Shown in pieces: positions 43,191 through 55,000 of a stretch of DNA of 64,000 nt. The notes below the pieces were generated by a model. That model was not told the DNA's origin. It saw nothing but the letters and a program-made list of their open reading frames with translations, and made no database searches. The stretch lies in contig NC_080672.1 of the NCBI RefSeq assembly GCF_030247195.1, positions 6,014,001-6,078,000 of the forward strand, given 5' to 3'. Position numbers and translations under genes: made by a program. Positions within the stretch are counted from its first letter, which is position 1. Every line of letters begins with the position of its first letter. Source of the stretch: Topomyia yanbarensis (taxonomy: Eukaryota; Arthropoda; Insecta; Diptera; Culicidae).

Positions 43191-43740
43191 GACGCCAGCA
43201 ATAGCTCCGCTGCTGTAGCAGGGCAAGTAATCAAATTACCCGCGCGCTGCTTGTTCTATCTGCAAAGGCAAAAATTGATTCCTTCTTCCTGGTGTGTGAA
43301 ACGTGAACAAACAATGAGTGACAATACAAAGCAAGAGTATGTCCCGTTGCGGACAAACTGTGTTACTGTTGACTTCTCGAAATGTCCGGTAAGACCATCA
43401 ATTCGTGAAGTGGAGCAAATGTTGAAAGTGAACATGAAGCTCAACGTAGCAGAAGTTAATGCGGTGCAATTCCATCATTTACGTCATGCGGTACGGATTA
43501 TGTTCTAAAACATTAGTCAAGCAGAATTATTCGCTTCCCAGAACAGCATGAAACACGTCGTCAAATGTAATGACATTTTATACAGCATCCCAACGTATAT
43601 AGATGTTGACAGTATTGAAATAAAGATACATGACCTGGCACCACGTACTAGTTCCTCCGTTATCAAAAAAATCATGTAAAAATACGGAGAAGTGAGTAGT
43701 ATTACGGAAGATACTTGGAGGAACTTCTTCCCAGGACTCA

Positions 43741-43937
43741 ACCTGTAGTAATGGTCTTTGGCGTTCGTGTGGTGAGAATGCGTCTGACAAAACCTATTTC
43801 TTCTTACTTGAGCAAATGCCCTCAAGGTATTACACATTCTCAACGAACACTAGTCACGTATCCAGGGCAGATTCCTACGTGCCAATATTGCGTTCAGCCG
43901 CTACACCACGGAAAACCTTGCACAGAGACTGCTTAGG
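43741..43937 (+). repeat. 197-bp tandem duplication, copy 1 (zinc-knuckle segment)
   Basis: From ACCTGTAGTAATGGTCTTTG to ...GAGACTGCTTAGG. It covers the VVRMRLTKP block and the CCHC knuckle of the ORF1 relic. Confidence 0.95.
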
Positions 43938-44134
43938 ACCTGTAGTAATGGTCTTTGGCGTTCGTGTGGTGAGAATGCGTCTGACAAAACCTATTTCTTC
44001 TTACTTGAGCAAATGCCCTCAAGGTATTACACATTCTCAACGAACACTAGTCACGTATCCAGGGCAGATTCCTACGTGCCAATATTGCGTTCAGCCGCTA
44101 CACCACGGAAAACCTTGCACAGAGACTGCTTAGG
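43938..44134 (+). repeat. 197-bp tandem duplication, copy 2 (zinc-knuckle segment)
   Basis: Reads identically to 43741-43937 over all 197 bp by eye. Since 197 is not a multiple of three, the second copy is out of frame with the first. The sharp identity means a very recent event or an assembly artefact. Confidence 0.95.
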
Positions 44135-44622
44135 AAATTTCACGTCATACGACCAAAGCCTGTATACAGTCATCGTATGCTAAACCACAACCGGTTGGTA
44201 AACCAACGACTGCGGACCGGGCATGCACAAACACCAGCTCAACAACGATCGAGCCCAGAACCACTAAACCAACTGCCATTACCAACATTACAGCAAATGT
44301 TTCCAAACCAACACCACCAATAAGGAATCAAATACCGATGAAGAAGAATTTACAATAGCGACCCGTAAGCACAAACAACAAATAAGAACATCCGACCGCG
44401 AGCAACATGAATGCAGTACCGATGACGACATGGACATAAACGAAAACGCGAGAGAAGACGGACCGAATGACCCTCAAGGTGCGGGAAAAAGCGCACCTAA
44501 TATTTCACCACCTAGGAAGAGGATCTCAATACGCTGCAGTAAGATGCGTCAACAAGACTCGACGAACAGGCTGTAACGATAATTTCTTCCTATTTTTACA
44601 AATTGTAAAAACACGAAAGATC

Positions 44623-44655
44623 CACGGCTCAGTTATGCTAACGCATTGAGCCGTG
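44623..44655 (+). other. 3' stem-loop of the LINE copy
   Basis: CACGGCTCA pairs perfectly with TGAGCCGTG across a 15-nt loop, just before TCAAATATATTTAAAATG and an A12 run. In several LINE clades a 3' stem-loop is recognised by the reverse transcriptase, which would fit here. Confidence 0.65.
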
Positions 44656-44699
44656 TCAAATATATTTAAAATGAAAAAAAAAAAACGATCAGAAGATAA

Positions 44700-46540
44700 C
44701 CGAAACATAATTGGTTTGGGAATTTTTCATAGGCGAAGTTCGTATTAGTTTCCATTATTCGCTATGGACCGACATAATTAGTTTGTGGCTTAAGTTGCGT
44801 TTGTATTCGGTTGGTTGTTAGCATTGTGCGGTAAATTGCACTAAATTATGCTCGAGAGGCTGTAGAAGCGAGAATTTTTCTTTGTAGGATCTCTGAAATA
44901 GTCAAAGTCGTCTCACTAAAAAGTAATTGGTTTCAAAGGCCCGCCAGATTTCGGAATCAAAGAAGGCACTAAAATGCACTTTAAACCCGCTTAGTTGGTC
45001 AGAATACTTGATAAGCATATGACAGTTAGTTTCAATCTGGAGTGTTTCTCGTTTAAAAACATTCGTGTGCCGATACTACCCCTATTGGTAGCTTCAGTAT
45101 CGCGGCACCGGTTCTCTCCAAGGAATCTGCGGAACCTTCCGATAATTTTTTAGAAACGTTATGTGTTCTACAAAAGTACTCCAAATATGCATATTAGACC
45201 TCTCCACATTTTGAAAAAGTTTTGCATTGCATATATTTCATTCTAGTAACATGGCTTATTCAGTTGCAACTTGGATTAACCATCAAAAGGTAGGCTGTTT
45301 GTATTTTTGCTTTTCTACAGAAATCGATAGCTTTTTCTCCAAAAACCAATACCTCCTTTTTCTCTAGTAGTCTATATTCCGTTTTTTTTTGTGAATTACA
45401 CGGGGCTACAGTGATTTTGTAATTTGCAAGTGACCTAGTACGAGGTTGTAGATCTCGTCAAATGTTGATTTAAAGCAAAAAAAAAACAATTTTTTGGGAC
45501 CTACGGTGCTAAAAAATTTGCTACGCTGTCATTTTTTCAACCGAATTTTAATATTATAATTGTAGTAGAAAGAAGAACGAATTACTGTTTCATGTTCTTT
45601 TGTTAAAAATACTATGCAGTTTTGGGACAATAATATGAAAATAACCATTATTTTGCGTTATTTCCATAAAAAATATAAAAATTACTCAACAACTTAGTTC
45701 CGTATCTAACGACCATCATCAAAATGCGTTAAAAAATCGTTTTTCAAATTAAAAACTTGCTCGCATGAGCTTTTAAAAGGTTAGTGAGGCATTGCCGCGC
45801 TCTGTGTGTGACCTATGATTTCTTAGGCCACAATATCGTCTTTTTGGTTACTGAGCCCTGCTTGTATATATTTTTTCAATATTAGTAATTTTTGTTGTAT
45901 AAGTGAATAACAGGGGCCTATCTTGTGTATTTGACGATGCCTGTTGTTTGTTTCTACTTTAAAATTATTGTTTGTAAATGTCTAATAGAATTTAAACGTC
46001 AAACCATTACTACTTCGTGCTTGCATGTTTGAGTCGCGTTTAAGTTCTGATTAGTAGCCCTGGTTGGTTTACTTAGTTGCTTATTAATGTATTTGTTTAT
46101 GTTGTTACTGATTTATTTTGCTTGTTTGTTGATTTATTCATTTATTTACTTGTTTATCCATTTATTATTTATTTTGTTATTATATTGTTTGAAATTATCG
46201 TCAATAATTTAAAAAAAACTAGGAAAGTTCCTGCACGTTTTATATATTAGCATGCCAATCCATTGTACTAAATTTGAGCATATTCTATGACACCAACCAA
46301 AATGTATAATTTTGTAATTCGTCAACCGCCATCGTTCTGTCATTGCATCATCATCGTCGTCAAAGGCTGAGTGGCATTGCGAGACACGTTGGAAATGGAA
46401 TGGAAAATGAGCGGGAAATTGAAAAAACTGCCGGCAAAAGATGATCCGATCTCTAACAGTTTTCTGAGTCGGAGGAGGGACGAACAGCAGCAGCGAATCC
46501 CAAGTTACCAGGAACATAGCATTTCGTAGTAGAAGTTCCG
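44700..46540. other. intergenic DNA with one dispersed repeat
   Basis: Mostly unassigned AT-rich sequence, with TTTATTTATTTG-rich patches near 46090-46180. The segment at 45495-45740 is listed separately as a dispersed repeat. Confidence 0.4.
45495..45740 (+). repeat. dispersed repeat, copy 1
   Basis: GGGACCTACGGTGCTAAAAA, TTTGCTACGCTGTCATTTTT, then GTTTTGGGACAATAATATGA and TTAGTTCCGTATCTAACG. The same order is found at 58915-59180 with about 70% agreement. Family unknown. Confidence 0.6.
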
Positions 46541-46549
46541 TTTATCCAA

Positions 46550-47050
46550 GAGATCATAAAGTGTCCGTTCCGAAGACCATACGGACGTTTGTTTCGGTTC
46601 GGGCAATCGAGTGGTATAACTGTGCGAGATTCGTTATTTTCCCCGGTACCTGATAGTGAGAAACACTAGCGCGTCATTTGCATGGTCGCCGAGGACGCCA
46701 TACCGTAGGACCGGTGTAAAGACTTGACAGTAGGGACCGTAGTTTAATCCCACTCGTTTAAGTAAGAGAGACACCCGCGATTCATATTGTGCACGGTGCC
46801 ATTCCCCGGGCCATCCTCAACTGAAACGCAGGCCTCCGCTACACATAAGCCGAGTTGCTGCAGTATCTGGAGTCCTCCGTCGCCATCGTCCGACGCAACC
46901 TGTGTCCGAACCTGTACCAGCATCGGAGCCCGCCCCACACTCACCCTGTGGCATGGCGGCCATCGCCGTTACGGCCGCAAAGTTGCACTACCCGATGCAT
47001 TGAAAAAAAGTTTTGGAATAAGGCGTATGTGAACAAGTGCCTTCAAAAAT
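46550..47050 (+). other. GC-rich island of unknown function
   Basis: This 0.5-kb stretch is clearly richer in G+C than its surroundings. It has overlapping open frames of 66-81 codons on both strands (for example 46787-47032 plus and 46744-46944 minus), none with a motif I recognise. A possible small exon, TTTCTCCTGCAG / ACAACC...AGCTG / GTGAGTAT at 47226-47252, lies just downstream on the plus strand. It could be an exon, promoter or enhancer, or a GC-rich relic. No function is claimed. Confidence 0.35.
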
Positions 47051-47922
47051 CGTGATATTATATAGTTTAAATTTATAATAACATTTGTGCTTGGTCTGTA
47101 TATTCAAGCTGGTTCGTCTATTTTGTTTGTGGTATTTCCTTGTTGGTGCTTATTTCTGCTCCATATTACGATTTTCTCAGTAACCATAATATAGGAAGAA
47201 AGTCCGTTGTGAATTTCTCCTGCAGACAACCGTGAAACGAGCGTAATAGCTGGTGAGTATAGTGGGGCCCCACCACAGCAAGTAAAACGTTACGTAACAT
47301 GTGGGATTCTATAATTATATCTTTCGATATTTCTCCAAACTCCAAAGTTTACATACATGCTTTTGAATGTATACTACACCGGCAACAATTTTGACTTTTT
47401 TTCGGAACACTGCTAAGTCGACTTCACATAGCATTTATCAAATATGAGCTTTTTCCGAAAACTCTAGTTAACTCACAAGAGTTTTGAAGTTTGTATGTGA
47501 AAATATATGAAAAAATAGGCAATATAAACAAATTCAGTACAAAATGCCAGTGCCATCTTGTGCATCCCAAAATCGGCAGATATATAGCCTAAAGTATAAG
47601 GATCAACATTGCCGAAGACTGCAAATTGATCCGATTTTGCAGTAAAAATATATCGTCATATAAAGTTATGTGTTGCCTCTCTTTCTCGCACATGTTTAGA
47701 ATAGGAATTTTCAAAAAATCAATCAAGTTAAACAATGCTGTTCGCAATAAACTAATCTTCGCGGCCTGAAGTTTTGAGGTATGTAGAGTCACTGTGAGAT
47801 TTTTGATTGAATTGAGTTGATTGAGTTTTTATTTTCGATTTGGCATATGGTTTGCGGAGCCAATTACCATTTTGAACTACCAGAGTTCCTAAAAAGGTCA
47901 AAATTGTTGCAGGTTTAATGTA

Positions 47923-48341
47923 TAGTTACTATATTCATAGTCAGGCGGAGACACTGAGCGGAGCCAATTGAACATGTCAAATACCGGAGCCAATCGAGCA
48001 TGACGTCACATAACATGTTCTCTTTGGATGTATATGGAAAAGGTATTGTGATTATGGTCATAACTATTTTACTCTTATCTTGTGTTATCGAGTGTAGAGA
48101 AACGAAAAGAACCAATTTTTTCTGTAACAAGAAGAGATATTCGCACAAGTATGAAATCATATCATCAGATCTTCGAATTGGTTTTTCTATTCGTGCATGT
48201 GAAGTTCTTACTTACGACGACAATGAAATTATTAAGCTAAAGCTTGAACATTTACATAGGATGCCAGTGTTTTTTTCCTGAAATAAGAGCTGCCAGATTT
48301 CCTACTTTTGTGTCCGCCTAACTCTTAATATAGTAACTCTA
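47923..48341. mobile_element. MITE, 419 bp, 10-bp target duplication (Mutator-like)
   Basis: The ends TAGTTACTATATTCATAGTC and, reversed, TAGAGTTACTATATTAAGAG lead into a shared AGGCGGA block. The flanks are the exact 10-bp repeat GTTTAATGTA (47913-47922, 48342-48351). Duplications of 9-11 bp suggest a Mutator-like origin. The 93-codon open frame inside has no motif. Confidence 0.75.
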
Positions 48342-48370
48342 GTTTAATGTACACACTGGCTGATAAGCAG

Positions 48371-48892
48371 TAAGGCTGTGAACCATTTGGTGAAATTTTT
48401 AACTTTTAGTTAAAATCTGACACTTCGAACGTTATTTGCAAAACAACCCTACTCTGGAGCATGGTTAAATTTGACAGCTCGATGGTTACAATTTTGCCCA
48501 TGATGCAGAATAAATAGGTGGAAACATTTTCTGTACCTAATTGAGGTTGTCAATACTTTTCAATACAAAATTAAGGGATAAAGATAGAAACGATAGCGTG
48601 TTGTGTTAAGATTTGTTTGGGTTATTTCATAATGTGGATGTTTACTTTTCGAGGCTATGACTGTCATACTTAATGTAATAAGAAAAAAAACTAATTTTAA
48701 AATATCGACAAATGTTCATACCTCTACCAAATTGTGGTCATCGCAGCTGTCAATTCTAAATAACTATCCATATTCAACTTTTGAAATGGTTCGCTCTCTC
48801 GGTTAAATTTTTCCATTCAAGAGAAAATAACTTTCGAACTGTCAAATTTTAACTAAAGGTTAAAAAAAATCGCCAAATTGTTCACAGCCTAA
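48371..48892. mobile_element. MITE, about 520 bp, 60-bp inverted repeats
   Basis: TAAGGCTGTGAACCATTTGG at the left, continuing through TTTTAGTTAAAATCTGACA, mirrors TGTCAAATTTTAACTAAAGG ... TTGTTCACAGCCTAA at the right. Arms are about 60 bp and roughly 80% matched. No certain target duplication. Confidence 0.75.
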
Positions 48893-49178
48893 GTGTACAC
48901 AAACCTTTTCAGACTAAGTATTCTGGTAAAACGGTTACTCTGTTGTTGTTCCTTGTATTTTTCTATGCATCTGAAAGTTTTAAAAAATAATTATGTTATG
49001 TAATGGCATTTTCGGATGATATTTGTTTTCACTGTTGGGCAAATCAATAATGAAGGATGTACGTAATTGATGCAACAAGGAAAAGTTCGTCAAAATTTAG
49101 CCATTCAATCGATCTTCTGCAAACTTTTGGGGAATATAATAAAACATATTATTAAACTTTTGCAATGTTCGGATTATC

Positions 49179-49700
49179 GATTTTCATAGCCATATACAAA
49201 TGCACGTACCTTGTTCTTAACACTGCTCATAAGGTTTTGTGCAACGTTTGGGCCAACTTGTTTTTGCGTGAAAATCCATTTTCTTCTCATTTCTGCTTCC
49301 TTAGGATGCGTTCAGATTTCCTGCTTCATAAAGACCCAGTAGTTCTCAATTGGCCGAAATTCTGGTGCGGGCAGGGGATTAAGATCCTTTGGTATGAAAT
49401 TAACCTCGTTAGCCTTGTACCACTCCAGAACAACTTTCGAGTAATGGATAAATCCGCCCACAAAAACGTAAGGCCTCAGACGTGGAAGAAGAAGCTTTTG
49501 GAAGCATACTTTCAAGTACACCTGCCCATCGGCCGTTCCGGTTGTCACGAACGGTGTGCTCCAAGCAACTTACCTGTCAAATTCTATACTTATTGACAAA
49601 ATTAAACATTTTCTGCTTTCCAATTTTTTTAGCCACGTCGAACTTATGATGAGCTTTTGAGAAAAGGAGCCCAGAAAGCTGTCGAAAATCTACTTTCACA
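49179..49700 (-). pseudogene. mariner-type (DD37E) transposase relic, C-terminal part
   Basis: The minus strand encodes VKVDFRQLSG, HHKFDVAKKIGKQKM, then VYLKVCFQKLLLPRLRP, HYSKVVLEWYKANEVNF, PKDLNPLPAPEFRPIENYW and, after a stop, THPKEAEMRRKWIFTQKQVG to YGYENR and a stop. The last catalytic Glu is kept in RPIENYW, but the second Asp expected before HYSK (PDLA in intact relatives) is lost. Spacing by alignment to remembered relatives is 37 residues, which suggests the ITmD37E group known in mosquitoes. Several stops; not functional. The N-terminal side is cut by a TA-MITE at 49703. Confidence 0.7.
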
Positions 49701-49702
49701 TA

Positions 49703-50675
49703 GGGGAACATGGGGAGACTTGACCAGGTTTTCAGTTAAAACTGCATAAATCTCTAAAAAAGCCTTCAATCCCTCAAAAGTCATTCAGATATAGTGCGCA
49801 AAGCTATTGCGCGTCTTCATGACTTTTTGCGGAATTTTTAATTTAATTTTCTGTGATCGTTTATTCTGGTCAAGTCTCCCCATTGCGGGGAGACTTGACC
49901 AAGGCATGGGGAGACTTGACCAAGAGAATTTTGAAAAATCATAACAAAAAATAATGGCATAAAACATACTGTAATTATTTTTTTCCTATTGTCGAGATCC
50001 TTAGTTAGCAGTAAAAAATATAAAAGAGTTGCACTTGATAAATTTTGATTTTTTTAATGCATTTCTTTTTAAGGATTATCTGTACTGCTTGCATTGCATG
50101 TTCACACGTCACGAAATCAGTCCTACTGTTGCTAACTTTGTTTACAAATATTAAAATATAAAGACTTATGTTCGGGGTGGGATTTTTTTATGGCGTGATT
50201 AACATTAACAGTAGATACCAAAGCATAATAAATATTAGGAATTTTGTATCTTTCTTCAGCTGATCGCTGCTTGGTCAAGTCTCCCCATAAAATCTTGGTC
50301 AAGTCTCCCCAACATTAGTTATTGCGTTCAATATCATGCAAATTCTAGTAATAACTATTCCAATGTTCCAGTTTATGTTAAATCTTTTCACTGCTTCACA
50401 AGGATTAAGATGGTATATTAGTACATTAATAGTAATTAGTAGTCGAGTAGATATGTCCATACAAAGTTTGATAAAAAATTACATCATTTAATGCAAATTT
50501 ATTAATCACGTAATATTGTCTGCAAGGAAAGGATTTTTCACTCCAAACTTTTAAAATTACCTTAAGGGATCGAAACAAGTATAAAAATATTTTTGAAAAA
50601 AAATTAAGAATCAAATAGAAGACGCCATAGCCGAAAATAGAATTTTGCACTTGGTCAAGTCTCCCCATGTTCCCC
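49703..50675. mobile_element. TA-flanked MITE with GGGGAACATGGGGAGACTTG ends (973 bp)
   Basis: Inverted ends GGGGAACATGGGGAGACTTGACCA with TA on both sides (49701-49702, 50676-50677). The inner words GGGGAGACTTGACCAA recur at about 49878 and 49905 and in reverse at 50270 and 50303, giving a multi-repeat subterminal structure. It disrupts the transposase relic, and the reading frame rejoins if it is removed. No transposase of its own. Confidence 0.85.
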
Positions 50676-50677
50676 TA

Positions 50678-50990
50678 CATGGTTTCGTCAATAGCTGAGT
50701 GTGGAGCTTCCGCGCACATGTTTTTTTTTATATATTTCAATTATAGAGGTTTTAACCTTAAGGTCATTCGCCTCTTCGGATTAGAAAAATCTCTTAGGAA
50801 ATTTTTTTAACCCTATGTGCGGGGTCGGGACTCGAACCCAGGTGCGCTGCGTACAAGGCAATCGATTTACCAATACGCTACGCCCACTCCCCGCGCACAT
50901 GTTTTCTCCACTGTATTCTGCCTTTCATTGCGATTTTGCGCTTTTTGGACTTTGTGCATGTGTAGTAGACTTACCGTAAATTGGACCATT
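50678..50990 (-). pseudogene. mariner-type transposase relic, N-terminal side
   Basis: Beyond the MITE the minus strand reads IDETM, which joins across one TA to Y-VKVDFRQ on the other side, giving the first catalytic block (MDDETYVK-like, first Asp present as IDE). Upstream, KSKKRKIAMKGRIQWRKHVR fits the preceding region in a second frame. A Feilai SINE (50725-50892) splits this part again. Confidence 0.55.
50725..50892 (-). mobile_element. Feilai-type SINE
   Basis: Minus-strand copy with tail CCTCTATAATTGAAATATA and head GGGGAGTGGGCGTAGCGTA. It is flanked by the exact 13-bp duplication GCGCACATGTTTT (50712-50724 and 50893-50905). It sits in a decayed mariner-type transposase. Confidence 0.9.
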
Positions 50991-51148
50991 CCCAGCTTCT
51001 TGACACTTTTCATACAAATTTGCTTAGTGTTCCGTTGTTAAAAAGATTATTGGCCATATAACGATATAGAATAAAATTAGATTCCTAAACCATCGACTGT
51101 GGAACTTTACTTTCTTTCGATTCAAGAACGATGAAGTTTACTGACGCT

Positions 51149-52026
51149 GCACAGAGGAGTAACTAGAACAAATTCCTGGCCAATAACCAATTTTTTTCAG
51201 TTTTTTTCGTTATTTTTTTATATACCCAGAAGCACTGCACAATGTGGCAAAATTAGGAGTATGTCAAAAAGTGCTATAGGATTCTTGCATGGATGCTAAA
51301 TGGTGATATTTCAAGAGGTTTTTTTTTAATAATTTTTCATTATATATCCAGTAATATCGCTTTCTAGTGATTATGACTGTATTAAATAGAACAACACTAT
51401 TACAAACGTTGTTGAACACAACCATTTCCATAACTTCAACTTAAAACTAAATGAAAATCGTAGTGTTGCTGTGCATTGCCCCATCTCTACAAATACCCTT
51501 TTTTAAACATTTTACCTAACAAAAAAACATTTTATTCAAAATTTGAAAGATAAAAAGGTAAATTATACTGAGAGATCCGACAAAGTTACTGAAGTAGTAT
51601 AACATAGCAAGATTGCAGATATCCCAAAAACATTCAAACTCTTCCGGTTTTGCCCGATCCACAAATTCCAAGCGAATTCAAAATATCGATTTTTTAGTAA
51701 TTTGAGATAGACCGAAATACTGTAGGGCTAAATGCCATATTTGGAAAAATGTATCTCTATGAATATGTGGACAGGCGTCCCTTCCCCTCTGCCTTTTCCA
51801 ATGATCATTTGTTTATGCGACTACAAAACAAATGTATTCACAAAGATCACCTCGAAATTACTAGCATTCGAAAGGATATAGAAAATCTGCACTGGTAGGT
51901 GAATAGAACCCAAGTTGTGCAAAAATCTAGTTATTGTCTATTTTTAGTTCATATTAAGGCATAATGACAGCAATAGCAGTTATAAATAATTTTGGCCAGG
52001 ATTCGACCCCAGTTACTCTTCTGTGC
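51149..52026. mobile_element. m3bp-type element, copy A (878 bp)
   Basis: Inverted ends GCACAGAGGAGTAACTAGAA and, reversed, GCACAGAAGAGTAACTGGGG, then CCTGGCCAA in both. The flanking trinucleotide GCT (51146-51148, 52027-52029) is a 3-bp duplication. Same family as 56362-57234, inverted relative to it. Three-base duplications define one group of Aedes MITEs. Confidence 0.8.
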
Positions 52027-52029
52027 GCT

Positions 52030-55000
52030 GATGTTCTTTGGATTCCTTTTTCACAACGGTTGCACAATTGCTAGTGAAACTAACACAGTGTAAAAATACA
52101 TATTGAACTAATTTTACCCAAAATTTCAATAGAAAATACCTAATAGAACAAAGTTACAGCAATTTGAAAAAATATACAATTTAGTTCCGTACATCCTTTA
52201 GGCAGAAAGATAAAAAATGATCTATGGAAGCGCTCGTTCACAGAGCTAAATCTACTCAAGATGAGTGAAGAATGACCACCTCATATGTTAATCCCATTGA
52301 TTAAAACGTATGGTCGAGTTTGGAAACGAGGGTCTGTGCAACTCGTTATAAAATTTGGATTCTTTGAAGCAAACATTTCGTCGGGTATGGTATCGATTGA
52401 CCAGTGAAAACCGGCGGCACATGGTCGAAAATATCGTAAAGCGGATGGATTTGTGTATTCGTGCTATGAAACTAATTGATTATTTTGTTATTAATTAATC
52501 ATATAATTATTTTGTAGCTTCCGTTATTTATACGTTGGTTTAAACTGAGTAGTAGGAATTGGTATTATTATTTTTTAACATTAGTGTTTTCTTCGTGGGA
52601 CACCTCAATACGGGCATGCTAGAGCATTCAACAATATTTTTTGCTATTCCATACTGCTTGTCAACTGCAAGAATATATTAATAAAAATATAGATGTACAT
52701 ACGGGATTTATATGGATGGATGCTAAAGATATAATAAAAAGCATGGGACCGAATACAGAAGCATATCGAAGTACTGTCATGCGTTGAGTGGCATATACGT
52801 AGGGAGCGTGCTGCGCCAAACGAAATTCTACATCCATTCATTCTTCTCTTTCTGCTTATTTTAGTACAGTCAGCAAATTGAAATAGTAGCTATATCCGAC
52901 CCGATCTGAGATGAGAGATGGCACATTCATGTTCATAAATGCCACTCTGTCAAGCCACGTTTATCCTGAGATCTCAGATGTTAGAGTGTGGATGGACATG
53001 TAGAGAAAAAAACAATCCATCTTCCTGTCATGTCACCTTCATATTCGAAATGCGTACATATTCATGTTTCTGTTAAGCTTTTTCTCTTTTACTTTTTCGG
53101 AACGTAGAAACATGCTTTAGGATTTTTTCTTTGTACATATTGCTATTATTTTGGGTGCTGAATGTTATCAGTTTGGCAAGTTGAATAACAGCGGCATATC
53201 GAATCTAATTTTTCAGGCAGCTGAACAGCAGCCTGGAGAAAAACATAATCATTAGCTATATTACAGGTATGGGATGAAGACTCGATATTCTATGCCAGAT
53301 ACAATCGAAAGGATCCGGAATATTTTGTTTTCTTTTTTTGTTTCTTCATTGATTTTGGTAAACTAAATGTAACTACTAAAGATTTCAATATTGATTGGTT
53401 CAGCGATTAAGGTTCGAATCAATTGAAGCAGGTGGCTGAGTGCTTGTTTAATTTCTAGCAAACTATGAATGGTTATTAAAAAAAAACTTTATTGGATCAC
53501 GTTTATTCTAATTTTGATGGGATTCATTCATATATTGTAAAATTTCACATCATGAGACAATTTTAATTTTTTAGAGAGAAGTAAATAGAGCTCAAAGCAA
53601 AAATAATATTGAGTTCAAATTAAGGCAATATAAGAAATGTATTCGAAGCAAACGTTGACAAAGCTTGTTTCAAAGAGCCTGGATTTTACAGAATTTGAAC
53701 AACAACTTTTTTCATTGACGTATTTACATACTATAAATCATTTAGCATGTGATGTTGAGTAATTCGAACAGCTCAACAGGTATAGCAAGTGCGAAAAAGT
53801 TTAGATGTGAATGTATTGATATACAGATCGATTGGAATTAGAATATACAACAGCAATAAGTTATGAAAAATTACAAAGATTTTAATTAGGACTAACCATA
53901 GTTCAGTGCATTCCATAACTTTTTACTCAGTAGAAGAGCAATCAGAACAAATATTAACCATATATATCATTAACAGTGTGCAATCGATAAATAAAAATAA
54001 TAAGTTAGTCAGTGAACCTGTAGAAATACCTTATCAATAATAGCATATTAACATGTTGCACACATTCGAGATACTTTAGAACTTGTTGTTAAGAGACACC
54101 TGCAGAATTATATTTGAATAGTAATAGTTTTTTGATTCCGGAGCAATCGAAATACCAAGAGAGGTGCCCTTTGTAGATCCTTTCTATTACAATCATTAGA
54201 GCAAAACGGCATGAAAGGAATCACACATATGTGTTTTGAAAACTGTTTATGTGATAGAACTCATAAAATGATTTGGTACATATTGGGTTCTCCCGTCAAT
54301 TTGCTAAGTGTGTGGCAAGGAAGTGTTCTAAATCCTATTTTAATATTTTTGAATATGAATGACATTACGATAATAGTAAAATTTTATTGTTGGTTCATTT
54401 CACTAAAGATAAACTTCTGCTCCATTATATTATTTCTTGCCAATCTTACATAAGCTAATCAACTCTGACGAAAAATACCGTTCACTATGCAAACCTTGCA
54501 CTGGCGTGGTGAACGGTTATGCTTCGACGCTAAATGATGTGCGGTTTTTCCATCAGAATTGGTCAGCTTTACCATATACAACTTCCTCAAATTTCATGCT
54601 GGACGCATTTCTGTAATGTAAAGAGTTCATTACTTGACGAAACCACAGAATATTAAAATTATAAATTGATTGAATCTTCGATAAAGGTGCGATACAATTG
54701 AAAAGGAAAATGATGTACATAGGTACAATAAGAACTTTGCCATTTGCAAATTCACAAACGAGTTCATAGTAATTTCTTATAAGTATTAGATTTGAGTAGA
54801 TTTAGCGCGCATGCAAAATGAGGAACATTTGCGTCAGGTAAATTTGGACAAGAATGGAAATGAGACTGCCACGTTAGTGGCCAACATCGTTTCGGTTATT
54901 CGTTGGTCTAAGGACCTGATAAGTACCGGAGTGCAAGTCGGCGGTAGAAACCGACCGGACCATAGACCGTGCTCTTCCACGCCCAATAGAACAACGAGGG

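Larger units (their letters stand above)
43251..44682 (+). pseudogene. LINE ORF1-only element (copy 3) with 3' stem-loop and A-tail
   Basis: ORF1 starts at ATG 43314 and reads through VRPSIREVEQMLKVNMKLNV and QFHHLRHAVRI to a stop at 43506. In the same frame it continues through SQAELFASQN, IPTYIDVDSIEIKIHDLAPR and KYGEVSSITEDTWRNFFPG, with a further stop near 43676. A frameshift leads to VVRMRLTKPISSYL and a CCHC knuckle, CQYCVQPLHHGKPC. The knuckle segment is duplicated in tandem (197 bp). The tail (DDDMDINENAREDG) ends at about 44576. About 50 bp later comes a 9-bp perfect stem-loop (CACGGCTCA/TGAGCCGTG, 44623-44655) and an A12 run. No endonuclease or reverse transcriptase lies between. 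This is either a copy with an internal deletion or a half-LINE lineage like mammalian HAL1 (inference). Confidence 0.75.
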
